Notes: generated by a model from the sequence alone, not told the origin. A stretch of 64,000 nt of DNA from Nocardioidaceae bacterium SCSIO 66511 (GCA_023100825.1 CP095846.1:1488001-1552000); one strand, 5' to 3'; positions 34,391-41,825 are shown, counted from the stretch's first letter. A program made the numbers and translations.

Positions 34391-34884
34391 GATGTACCCG
34401 TGGCGCGCTCTGCCGATTCCATCTCGTCGGCATGAACCTCGTCGTGTGGGTACGGCTGGCCCATCCGTCCGTAAAGGTCCATCAAGTGTGATCGCAGCAC
34501 GGCGACCTGACGGCGTAGGTAGGTCAACTCGCCTCGTAGTTCCTCGATCACCGACAGGTCAGGCGAAGCACCGGCCTTCGGCGCGAGGCCTCGCACCTCG
34601 TCCTCAAGGCTCGTCAAGCGGGTGGCGAGTGAATCGACGTGCCGGGTCTCTTCTTCGACCTCACGTGGTGTCGCCTGGACGTACACGGCCTTGCCGGGTT
34701 GGCCGACGAGCAAACCTTCGCCGCGTAACTGGTCGACTGCCTTGCGAGTAACGCTTGTTGAGACCTCGTACCTCTCTGTGAGCTGCGCTTGCGAAGGAAT
34801 CGGTGCGCCGACCTTGAGCCGCCCTTCGGCGATCTGCGCGCGCAAGTCCTCGGCGACCTTCTGGCTAAGTGTCTGCGGTGTCAT
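34387..34884 (-). CDS. GntR-family regulator (KorSA-like AICE repressor)
   Basis: 165 residues. The winged HTH (TLSQKVAEDLRAQIAEGRLK, PSQAQLTERYEVSTSVTRKAV, LRGEGLLVGQPGKAVYV) is followed by a coiled-coil region (SLATRLTSLEDEVRG, LRGELTYLRRQVAVLRSHL) rather than a full UTRA effector domain. AICEs such as pSAM2 use a GntR protein (KorSA) to repress transfer and replication genes. It diverges from the transfer operon, and two 12-bp direct repeats lie at the opposing promoter. The ATG at 34884 has GCGAGG upstream; longer frames lack support. Confidence 0.85.
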   Translation of the reverse strand: MTPQTLSQKVAEDLRAQIAEGRLKVGAPIPSQAQLTERYEVSTSVTRKAVDQLRGEGLLVGQPGKAVYVQATPREVEEETRHVDSLATRLTSLEDEVRGLAPKAGASPDLSVIEELRGELTYLRRQVAVLRSHLMDLYGRMGQPYPHDEVHADEMESAERATGTS

Positions 34885-34958
34885 GACGAACCTCGCGTAC
34901 CTGGTATGCGATCCATGCCCCAAGTGTCGCACCCGACACGCTCGTCGGCTCCGACCGC

Positions 34959-34998
34959 TTGACAACTTGGTGTACTAGGTACAGCATGGTGTACTAGG
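34959..34998 (+). promoter_or_regulatory. Promoter of the transfer operon with duplicated operator
   Basis: TTGACA (34959-34964) is a consensus -35. The 12-bp sequence TGGTGTACTAGG occurs at 34968-34979 and again at 34987-34998, 19 bp apart, across the spacer and start region. A GntR protein bound at both would block the rightward promoter. The -10 is not clear (CAGCAT at 17-bp spacing). Confidence 0.6.
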
Positions 34999-35020
34999 CA
35001 ATCAACCGAAGGAGAGAACG

Positions 35021-35419
35021 ATGAACGTTGGTACTTCGCTTCCGGTAGAGACCACTGCTGACCGTTGGGCGGTCGTGGTCGGTGGTATGGGTGCTCCGGT
35101 CAAGCCGCGGGAGAAGGCGGCTCCGACGGGGGAGCAGACTCACAGCTCGGGCTGCATTCTGATGGTGCAGCGCAAGGACGGTTCGGTGCAGCCGGACAAG
35201 ACCGCGAGTGTGCATGTGCTGAAGCCCGCGACGGTCTACGAGTTCGGGACGTTCTACGAGGCTCGCGGCAAGGTCTGGGTCCAGCCCTACGAGAGCAACG
35301 AGCGCATGGCGCTGTCGATCACGGTCGAGCAGCTCGTCCCGATCGGCACCGACGCCGGTTCGCCCTCGACGACGGCGGGCAAGTCGGCGCGTAGCGCGAG
35401 CAAGGAAGAGGCCGCGTAA
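35021..35419 (+). CDS. AICE-conserved hypothetical protein, first gene of the transfer operon
   Basis: 132 residues. No enzyme motif; a beta-rich core (VHVLKPATVYEFGTFYEARGKVWVQPYE) sits between disordered ends, and the tail is Ser/Ala/Lys-rich. Comparable small proteins open the transfer operons of Streptomyces AICEs, but their role is unknown. AAGGAGAG precedes the ATG. The stop overlaps the next start as TAATG. Confidence 0.65.
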   Translation: MNVGTSLPVETTADRWAVVVGGMGAPVKPREKAAPTGEQTHSSGCILMVQRKDGSVQPDKTASVHVLKPATVYEFGTFYEARGKVWVQPYESNERMALSITVEQLVPIGTDAGSPSTTAGKSARSASKEEAA

Positions 35420-35619
35420 TGACCGCGCTTGATGTCCCGCCCGTGATCTCGACCGGTGCCGAACTCGGGTACCCGTGCGCGGTGTGCAACGACCTGACCG
35501 CGCAGGCTCCGGGCGATCTGTGCGGGTTCTGCTCGCTCACGGGCGTGGTGATGTGCACGCGCTGTGGCGGGGTGCAGGAGCAGTACGGGCCGTGCATTCA
35601 CTGCGAGACCGGGCGGTGA
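35419..35619 (+). CDS. Small zinc-ribbon-like protein
   Basis: 66 residues with four C-x2-C pairs: CAVC, CGFC, CTRC and C-x2-C in CIHC, enough for two zinc sites. It is coupled to the gene before it and probably binds nucleic acid or a partner of the transfer machinery. Function unknown. Confidence 0.65.
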   Translation: MTALDVPPVISTGAELGYPCAVCNDLTAQAPGDLCGFCSLTGVVMCTRCGGVQEQYGPCIHCETGR

Positions 35620-35625
35620 GTTCCG

Positions 35626-35928
35626 ATGTTCTCGCTGTTTCGTCGTGGTCGGGGTGGGTCGCTCGGGCGGCCTGCCCTGGCCGGTGAGGTCTGCACCTGC
35701 GGCGCACCCGCCGTGGTCGTGTTCGACGATCCCCGGCTGGGTGCGGCGTTCGGGTCCTGTCTGGCCGCTGAGGCGGCTTCGCATTCTCGGGTGGGCGAAT
35801 GTCCGTTCTGCGGTGTCTCGGGGCCGCATCGAACGGGCGGCGTCTGCCCGTCGTATGTCCTGCGTCCGGCCTGGGCAACTGAGCCCGCCAGGCGTGCTCT
35901 CGCCACGAGTGGAGGCGACTTTCGATGA
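35626..35928 (+). CDS. Small Cys-rich protein upstream of traB
   Basis: 100 residues with CTCG and CPFCGVSG and two further Cys (GSCLA, GVCPS), suggesting a metal-binding domain after a basic N-terminus (MFSLFRRGRGG). Its last codons overlap the traB start by ATGA, so the two are made together. Unknown function; a TraB accessory is an inference from coupling. Confidence 0.6.
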   Translation: MFSLFRRGRGGSLGRPALAGEVCTCGAPAVVVFDDPRLGAAFGSCLAAEAASHSRVGECPFCGVSGPHRTGGVCPSYVLRPAWATEPARRALATSGGDFR

Positions 35929-37451
35929 GTTCTGAGATTGTGCGGGTCCGGCCCGCGAAACTCCGTATCCCGCTGCTGCTGGTCGCGTCCGGCTGGGCAC
36001 TCGCCCGCCTTGCCCGGTTGGGGTTCTGGCTGGTGTCACGACCCCGCCGCCTCGCCGCACTCGGCTTGGGTGGCCTGCTGGGGTGGTCGCTCAGCTCCCA
36101 CGGGCTGCCACTGCTGGCCGGCCTGGTGTTGTTCGGCCTTGCGGGGCTGGGGTTGTGGGCGTGGCGTCGACCCGACGCCTTCCGGCAACGAGTCGTCTGG
36201 CGGCTGCGGGGCCGGCTAAACCGGTTCCGGCTGCGGCGTCGCTGGGATGGTGTGATCGCGGGCTGCGGGCTCACCGGGAAGGACCCTGACGGCACGGTGA
36301 TCTTCCCGTCGGTGGGGCCGGTGGTCTCGTCGCCGTCGATGGACCGCTTCCTCACGCGGATTCCTGCGGGTCAGACGATCGGGGACTGGACCGCGAAAGC
36401 CGACGAGCTAGCGGTGGGTCTGAATGCCGAGTCGTGCCGTATTCGCACACCGGGCAGGCGTGCCGGGGTCATGCCGTGGACCCGCAAACGTGGGTTTGAA
36501 CGTCGGGTGGTGCGGGTCGAGTTGATCCGTCACGACGTACTCGGTGAGCCGGTCGCACCGTTCCCGGTGGCTGAGTCGCCTTCGTTGAAACGGCTCCCGG
36601 TCGCGTTGACTGAGGACGGCACCGCGTATCGGCTGCGGCTCCTCGGCACGCATCTGTTGATCGTGGGCCAGACCGGCGCGGGCAAAGGGTCGGTGTTGTG
36701 GTCGATCGTCAACCACGTTGCACCGGGCATCAGCTCCGGCCTGGTCCGGTTGGTCGGGTTCGATCCGAAGTTCAACGAGCTCACGATGGGCGCGCCCCTG
36801 TTTCACCAGCTTTATGACGGGGACGGGTCGGTGATGGCCGACGGGCTAGAGCAGCTCGTCGACGTCAACGATCAACGGAAGAAGGCGATGCGCGGCAGGT
36901 CCCGTCTGCATATCCCGACGGTCGATGAGCCGTTCTACCTGGTGTTGGTCGACGAGCTGGCCGCACTCACCGCGTACATGACCGACAGGAACGCGAAGAA
37001 GCGGATCGAGGCGGCGTTGTCGACGCTGCTGACTCAGGGCCGCGCACAGGCGATCACCGTCGTCGGCGCGGTGCAGGACCCGCGCAAGGAGATTCTGTCC
37101 ATGCGGGACCTGTTCCCGTCCCGCGTCGCGCTGTCGCTGCGCACATCGGAGCAGGTCGACATGGTGCTCGGCGACGGCGCACGCGAGCGCGGCGCACTGT
37201 GTGACCAGATCCCGCCATCGCTGCCCGGTACCGGCTATGCGGTGGTCGACGGGATACCCGACCCCGTACGGCTCCGGTTCCCCTACACGACCGATGAGCA
37301 GATTCGCGCTCTCGCGGCCGCGCATCCGGCACCGCGTGACGCGGAAGTGATCGAGCTGGACACGCGCCGCGACGGCAGCTCGTCGAGCGACACCGACCCC
37401 GAGCAGGACGTGGCCGACGACGCGCAGGCCGAGGAGGGGGAAGCGTCATGA
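35925..37451 (+). CDS. traB: FtsK/SpoIIIE-type DNA translocase TraB (AICE conjugation)
   Basis: 508 residues. Two or three membrane helices lie in the first 90 residues (LLLVASGWALARLARLGFWL, LPLLAGLVLFGLAGLGLWAW). Walker A GQTGAGKGS spans residues 248-256 and Walker B FYLVLVDELAAL lies near 342. A C-terminal acidic tail follows about residue 465. Single TraB proteins of this family move double-stranded DNA between mycelial cells, in contrast to multi-protein type IV systems. The last four bases overlap the WhiB gene. Confidence 0.88.
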   Translation: MSSEIVRVRPAKLRIPLLLVASGWALARLARLGFWLVSRPRRLAALGLGGLLGWSLSSHGLPLLAGLVLFGLAGLGLWAWRRPDAFRQRVVWRLRGRLNRFRLRRRWDGVIAGCGLTGKDPDGTVIFPSVGPVVSSPSMDRFLTRIPAGQTIGDWTAKADELAVGLNAESCRIRTPGRRAGVMPWTRKRGFERRVVRVELIRHDVLGEPVAPFPVAESPSLKRLPVALTEDGTAYRLRLLGTHLLIVGQTGAGKGSVLWSIVNHVAPGISSGLVRLVGFDPKFNELTMGAPLFHQLYDGDGSVMADGLEQLVDVNDQRKKAMRGRSRLHIPTVDEPFYLVLVDELAALTAYMTDRNAKKRIEAALSTLLTQGRAQAITVVGAVQDPRKEILSMRDLFPSRVALSLRTSEQVDMVLGDGARERGALCDQIPPSLPGTGYAVVDGIPDPVRLRFPYTTDEQIRALAAAHPAPRDAEVIELDTRRDGSSSSDTDPEQDVADDAQAEEGEAS

Positions 37452-37828
37452 GCGCGGACAAGCTCGACGGCCAGCTCACCTTGCCGCTACCCGAACCGAC
37501 CCACGATGCCCAGCTCGCGCGCCGGATCACGCCGGGATGGCAGGCCCAGGCCGCGTGCGTCGACACACATGGCGACGTGTTCTATCCCGAACCCGACGAA
37601 CGGGGCGCATCGGTGGAGGCTGCTGCGCTGGCTGTGTGCAACGGGTGCCGGGTCCGGTCCTCCTGCCGTGCCGCTGCGCTCCTCAACGCCGAACAAGGTG
37701 TGTGGGGCGGAACCACGGAGGCTGACCGCGACCGCATGGGTTCGGCACTCGCACGCGGGGTGTCCGTCGATGCCGTGTTGGTCGAAACGATCCGGCCACG
37801 CCTCGACGGTCAGGGGGTGGCGGCATGA
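37448..37828 (+). CDS. WhiB-family iron-sulfur transcription factor on the element
   Basis: 126 residues. The four Fe-S Cys are Cys37, Cys64, Cys67 and Cys73 (C-x26-C-x2-C-x5-C), followed by the GVWGG turn at residues 84-88 and a basic-to-acidic C-terminal helix. WhiB proteins bind a [4Fe-4S] cluster and the sigma factor sigma-A region 4. Here it is coupled on both sides (ATGA to traB and to rep), so the element carries its own redox- or NO-responsive regulator, perhaps to activate its replication and transfer genes. Confidence 0.88.
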   Translation: MSADKLDGQLTLPLPEPTHDAQLARRITPGWQAQAACVDTHGDVFYPEPDERGASVEAAALAVCNGCRVRSSCRAAALLNAEQGVWGGTTEADRDRMGSALARGVSVDAVLVETIRPRLDGQGVAA

Positions 37829-39402
37829 CTGGCCTTCCGGAGCTGGATAACGCGACCGTGCGGGAGTTGGCCGAGTACGCGGGCGTGTGTGTCCGTCCGA
37901 TCGTGCGGAAACTGATCGACCTTTCGACGGGTGAGGAACGGGTGATCCCGATCCCGTGCGGGTCGACGAAATCGCGGGTCTGTCCACCGTGTGCGGAGAA
38001 GGCACGCCAGCTCCGCATTTCGCAGTGCCTCGAGGGCTGGCATCGGGTCGACGAACCCGAGAGCGACGAGCCCGATGACGATTCGCTCGACGACCGGCCC
38101 GACGACGACGGCCAGGACGACTTCGGCGACGACGCGAGAACGGTGGATGCTGAGCGGGCGTTGGCGCGGCGGGTGCGGTCGACGAAGCGTCGTGATGATG
38201 TGGGCGAGCTCCCGAAGCGTCCGACGGCGGATACGACCCTTGGGCGGACGTTCACGGCTCCGGACGGCACGGTCTATAGGCCGTCGATGTTCCTGACGTT
38301 CACGCTCCCGTCCTATGGGCGGGTCCGCCGCGATGGCACACCGTGCAACCCGTCGACGTATGACTACCGCAAGGCCGCGTTGGACGCCCTACATTTCCCG
38401 GCCCTGGTCGATCGCATCTGGCAGGCGTTGCGCCGGGGCGCGGGATACAACGCGCAGTATTTCGCGACCGTCGAACCCCAGAAACGCCTCGCGCTGCATC
38501 TCCACGCCGCGGTACGCGGAACGATCCCACGACAGACGGTGCGCCAAGTCGTCGACGGCGTCTACCACCAAGTGTGGTGGCCCCAACTCGACGAACCGGT
38601 CTACGTCGACCGGCTGCCGGTGTGGGACGAACGACAGGACGGCTACGTCGACCCCGACACAGGTGTGCTGCTGCCGACCTGGGATCAGGCACTCGACCGG
38701 ATCGACCCCGCCACCGATGAGCCGGCGCACATGATCCGGCCCGGGAAACAGTTCGACTATCAGGGCATCATCGCCTCCAACGAACGCCAGATCGCCAAGT
38801 CGGTCGGGTATCTGACGAAGTACCTCACCAAGTCCATCGCGGAGGCGTACGACCCGGACACGATCACGAAACGTCAGCGTGCACATCGGGACCGGCTGCA
38901 TGCCGAGCTGCTGTATCTGCCGTGTACCCCGCAGTGTGCGAACTGGCTGCGCTTCGGCGTTCAACCCAAGGCCGCGAAGTCGGGGATGCGTCCCGGCGAA
39001 TGTGGCAAGAAGGCCCACGAGCTGGACAACCTCGGCCACGGCGGCAGACGGTGCCTCGCCTCCCGCCAGTGGTCGGGCAAGAAGCTGTCCGAACACAAGG
39101 CCGACCGCGCCGAAGTCGTGCGCCAGGTCCTCGACGAAGCAGGGATCGACGCACCCGACACCGACAGGTTCGCCGCCGACGCAACAGACGAGACCGGCCA
39201 GGCCCGCTACGTGTGGGAATCCCTCGACCCCACCAACGGCGAAACGTGCCCGGACTACCAACGCGTGATCAAAGCCGCTGTCACGGAGCGGAACCGCTGG
39301 CGCGCTGAATACGACCGCGCCCAAGCGATCATCGCGGCCCGTGATGGACCTCCCGACAACTGTTCGGCAACTCCACAACCCGCCGCACCCGACGCGGCAT
39401 AA
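37825..39402 (+). CDS. repSA: Replication initiator protein (RepSA-like, rolling-circle type)
   Basis: 525 residues. An N-terminal Cys-rich section (CGSTKSRVCPPCAEKARQL) is typical of the family. The HUH-like metal motif HLHAAV lies at residues 225-227, and VGYLTKYLTKSI carries the candidate catalytic Tyr. A second Cys/His cluster (CTPQCANWLRFG, CGKKAH, LGHGGRRCLASRQWSGK) follows near residues 370-415. It nicks the element's origin to start rolling-circle replication after excision. It overlaps the WhiB gene by 4 bp. Confidence 0.88.
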   Translation: MTGLPELDNATVRELAEYAGVCVRPIVRKLIDLSTGEERVIPIPCGSTKSRVCPPCAEKARQLRISQCLEGWHRVDEPESDEPDDDSLDDRPDDDGQDDFGDDARTVDAERALARRVRSTKRRDDVGELPKRPTADTTLGRTFTAPDGTVYRPSMFLTFTLPSYGRVRRDGTPCNPSTYDYRKAALDALHFPALVDRIWQALRRGAGYNAQYFATVEPQKRLALHLHAAVRGTIPRQTVRQVVDGVYHQVWWPQLDEPVYVDRLPVWDERQDGYVDPDTGVLLPTWDQALDRIDPATDEPAHMIRPGKQFDYQGIIASNERQIAKSVGYLTKYLTKSIAEAYDPDTITKRQRAHRDRLHAELLYLPCTPQCANWLRFGVQPKAAKSGMRPGECGKKAHELDNLGHGGRRCLASRQWSGKKLSEHKADRAEVVRQVLDEAGIDAPDTDRFAADATDETGQARYVWESLDPTNGETCPDYQRVIKAAVTERNRWRAEYDRAQAIIAARDGPPDNCSATPQPAAPDAA

Positions 39403-39417
39403 CCCGAAGGAGAAACG

Positions 39418-39627
39418 ATGAGTGACAAGCTGTTGACGGTCGCTGAGGCGGCGGAGCGGCTCGGTACAACGGAGCGATTCCCGCGCCGACTGGTCGCGGA
39501 GCGGCGGATTCGCTTCGTCAAGGTGGGGCGGCACGTTCGGTTTCCCGCTTCAGCGTTGGCTGAGTACATCGCGACGAACACGGTCGAGCCTCGCCCTGCA
39601 CGTCGTGGTCTACGGGCGGTGGCGTGA
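39418..39627 (+). CDS. xis: Excisionase-like winged HTH protein
   Basis: 69 residues of the MerR/excisionase-like DNA-binding class: LLTVAEAAERLGTTER, then VKVGRHVRFPASALAEYI. It is placed directly before the integrase and overlaps it by 4 bp (GTGA), the standard xis-int arrangement. GAAGGAGAAACG precedes the ATG. Confidence 0.87.
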   Translation: MSDKLLTVAEAAERLGTTERFPRRLVAERRIRFVKVGRHVRFPASALAEYIATNTVEPRPARRGLRAVA

Positions 39628-40796
39628 TGGGACGGCGACGATTCGGGCGTGTACGGCGTCTGCCGTCGGGTCGGTTCCAGGTTCGGTATCGCGGCCTTGA
39701 TGGTGTCGACCGTCCCGCGCCGAGGACGTTCGGCAATAAGACGGACGCGAACAACTGGCTTACTGACAAGGAGTCTGAGCTGTTGCGGGGGGAGTGGTAC
39801 GACCCGGACGCGGCGGCGATCCCGCTCGACGAGTACGCGCGTCGTTGGATCAGCGAGCGTCCGAACCTCGCGGCCCGGACGGTTGAGCTGTACACGTCGT
39901 TGTATCGCCTCCACCTGGCGCCCGACCTCGGACGGCTCGGGCTGATCGATATCACGGCGGCGCGGGTCCGCACCTGGCGGAAGACGCGACTCGATGCGGG
40001 TGCGCCTCACGTCCAGACAGCTAAGGCGTACCGACTCCTCAAAGCGATCATGAACACGGCCCTTGATGACGGGCTGATCCGTCGGAATCCGTGCCGGATC
40101 AAGGGCGGCGGTAGCGAGCGGTCACCGGAGCGTCCAAGTGTCGATGTGGCGGACGCGTTCGCGATCGCTGACAACATCGTGCCGAGATACCGGGCGTTGG
40201 TGCTGCTGGCGACGTTCGCGAGCTTGCGGTACGGCGAGCTGATGGGCCTTCAACGTGACGACCTCGACCTGGCGGCGCGGACGGTCAAGGTTCGCCGTGC
40301 GGTCAAGGAGGTCGGCGGCAGGCAGCTCGTCGACGAGCCCAAGACCTGGGCCGGTCGGCGCACGGTCACGATCCCGCGCGTGATCGTCCCGGACCTGGCC
40401 TGGCATCTGCGGGTGTTCGCCGAAGATGGTGACGACGGGCGGCTGTTCGTCGGCTCCCGTGGCGCCACGCCGCTGCGGTCGAACTTCCATAAGTACTGGC
40501 TGAGCGCGCTGGAGCTCGCGGGGGTCGGTGATGTGCGGTTGCACGATCTACGCCATACGGGCGCAACGGCTGCCGCGATGACGGGTGCGACGACGCGTGA
40601 GCTGATGCAGCGACTCGGCCATAGCTCGCCCCGCGCGGCGATGATCTATCAACACGCGACCGACGACCGGGACCGGGCGATCGCGGATGGTCTCGACGAG
40701 CTCATCGGACAGGCTCGCAAGGGTTCGCAGGCCGATCGGAGCCACGACGAAGACGATGACGATCCGCCGATGGTCGGCGTCCCAACGGGCACGTAG
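39624..40796 (+). CDS. int: Tyrosine-type site-specific integrase
   Basis: 390 residues from the GTG at 39624 (an ATG follows at 39627). Catalytic residues are visible: Arg202 in LRYGEL, His307 and Arg310 in HDLRHTG, His333 in LGHSS and Tyr342 in MIYQH. The N-terminal arm-binding and core-binding domains precede them. It recombines the 46-bp att sequence of tRNA-Gly, which lies 80 bp downstream. Its last codons are part of the arm-type repeat shared with the left end. Confidence 0.94.
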   Translation: MMGRRRFGRVRRLPSGRFQVRYRGLDGVDRPAPRTFGNKTDANNWLTDKESELLRGEWYDPDAAAIPLDEYARRWISERPNLAARTVELYTSLYRLHLAPDLGRLGLIDITAARVRTWRKTRLDAGAPHVQTAKAYRLLKAIMNTALDDGLIRRNPCRIKGGGSERSPERPSVDVADAFAIADNIVPRYRALVLLATFASLRYGELMGLQRDDLDLAARTVKVRRAVKEVGGRQLVDEPKTWAGRRTVTIPRVIVPDLAWHLRVFAEDGDDGRLFVGSRGATPLRSNFHKYWLSALELAGVGDVRLHDLRHTGATAAAMTGATTRELMQRLGHSSPRAAMIYQHATDDRDRAIADGLDELIGQARKGSQADRSHDEDDDDPPMVGVPTGT

Positions 40797-40804
40797 CGGG
40801 CACG
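40784..40804. promoter_or_regulatory. Candidate integrase arm-type site, right end
   Basis: Identical to 32293-32313 over 21 bp, with two CGGGCACG units. It spans the integrase stop codon and lies 72 bp inside attR. Confidence 0.5.
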
Positions 40805-40824
40805 AGTGAAAGTCACCGCGCTAG

Positions 40825-40876
40825 ATGCAAAGCGCCCAGGTCACCGGGAAACCGGCTCTGACCTGGGCCTTTGCAT
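40825..40876. terminator. Element-supplied terminator for tRNA-Gly and int
   Basis: ATGCAAAG plus GCCCAGGTCA pairs with TGACCTGGGC plus CTTTGCAT: an 18-bp stem with one bulged base and a 15-base loop, directly 3' of the leftward tRNA-Gly and 28 bp after the rightward int stop. Confidence 0.6.
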
Positions 40877-40921
40877 GTGGAGCGGGTGACCGGGATCGAA
40901 CCGGCACCACCAGCTTGGAAG
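40876..40921. other. attR: right copy of the 46-bp direct repeat (inside tRNA-Gly)
   Basis: Identical to 32156-32201. Here the repeat is joined to the 5' half of the tRNA, so the host gene is complete after integration. Confidence 0.92.
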
Positions 40922-40951
40922 GCTGGGGCTCTACCATTGAGCTACACCCGC
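40878..40951 (-). tRNA. tRNA-Gly (anticodon TCC)
   Basis: 74 nt on the minus strand with CCA encoded (40878-40880). The acceptor stem pairs GCGGGTG with CACCCGC; the anticodon loop CTTCCAA gives TCC; the T arm contains GGTTCGATCCC. It is the integration target of the element. Confidence 0.95.
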
Positions 40952-41014
40952 GTGGTGCGGCGCGCCCATCATGCCATGCCGCACGGCGTCCGATCCATTC
41001 GACCCGCTGGCGCC

Positions 41015-41818
41015 TCAGCGCGTACGAGGATCGCTGGCGTAGGAGGCCGGCGGAGTGCCGACGACACGTGTGAAAAGTCGGGTCAGATGGGCCTGGTCGC
41101 TGAAGCCCGAAGCGGCCGCCAGCTCCGCCCAGTCGATCTCGACGCCCTCGTGGGCTGCCCGGGCCGCGTCGAGCAGCCGGAACCGCTGGATCACCCATTT
41201 GGGGCCGATCCCGACGTACTCGGTGAAGAGCCGCTGCAGTGTACGAAGGCTCATGCCTGCGTGGGCGGCGAGCACGTCGGCGCGGGTGAGTGACGTCGTG
41301 CTCTCGGCGTACGCGACCAGGGCGGCGACCTCGTCGGCCGTGGGATCGGCTCGGGTGTTGCGCGACTCGAGGTAGTCCTCGAACGCGGCTCGCATCACCT
41401 CGGTGTCGTTGGTCGCGAGGATCGCCCGCGCGACCGGACGGTCATCGACTCCGAACAGGTCGCCGGCCGGTACGACCGTGCCCGAGATGGCACCGACGCT
41501 CGAGCCGAGCATCGGCCGGAAGCCGCCCGCGTGGAATGCGGCGCCGAGCACGTGCCCGTCGCCGCAGAGCGTACGAAAGAACGGGTCGCGGTTGACGCCG
41601 TGCACGAGGAGTCGCCCGTCTTCGGCGGCGATGTGGATGCGCGGTTGTGTGACGACCTGCTGCCGATGTGACCCGTCGACGTGCCAGCGCACGAGCCACA
41701 GGTAGTCGACGAACGGTGCAAGAGATGCGCGTGGGCGGAGGCGCTCGACGTCGAGCACCGACTCCGCCGCCTTCGGCCGGACGATCGCCTGCGGCATTCC
41801 CCGGGGCTCGTTGCGCAT
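41015..41818 (-). CDS. AraC-family transcriptional regulator
   Basis: 267 residues. The C-terminal third has the double HTH: TRADVLAAHAGMSLRTLQRLF and IDWAELAAASGFSDQAHLTRLF, then VVGTPPASY. The N-terminal part is a cupin-like sensor region (PFVDYLWLVRW, HVLGAAFHAGGFRPML). It is divergent from the DUF3224 gene, and the two -10 elements lie 48 bp apart, so it may control that gene. Ligand unknown. Confidence 0.87.
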   Translation of the reverse strand: MRNEPRGMPQAIVRPKAAESVLDVERLRPRASLAPFVDYLWLVRWHVDGSHRQQVVTQPRIHIAAEDGRLLVHGVNRDPFFRTLCGDGHVLGAAFHAGGFRPMLGSSVGAISGTVVPAGDLFGVDDRPVARAILATNDTEVMRAAFEDYLESRNTRADPTADEVAALVAYAESTTSLTRADVLAAHAGMSLRTLQRLFTEYVGIGPKWVIQRFRLLDAARAAHEGVEIDWAELAAASGFSDQAHLTRLFTRVVGTPPASYASDPRTR

Positions 41819-41825
41819 AGAGCCG

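Larger units (their letters stand above)
32156..40921. mobile_element. AICE (actinomycete integrative and conjugative element) in tRNA-Gly
   Basis: An 8.7-kb element flanked by a 46-bp perfect direct repeat (32156-32201 and 40876-40921) that contains the 3' part of tRNA-Gly. It encodes integrase, excisionase, replication initiator and an FtsK-type translocase, the minimal AICE backbone of pSAM2-like elements, in one rightward block from 35021 to 40796. A leftward block (34884-32703) encodes a GntR regulator, an HTH protein and an inositol-phosphatase-family protein. All backbone genes appear intact, so the element may still be able to excise. The hexamer CGTACG, frequent in the host, is rare inside it. 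Confidence 0.9.

Noticed and set aside
38389-39534. Antisense open frame over rep and xis
   Set aside because: Shadow of the Rep gene; composition is low-quality and there is no ribosome binding site or family feature.
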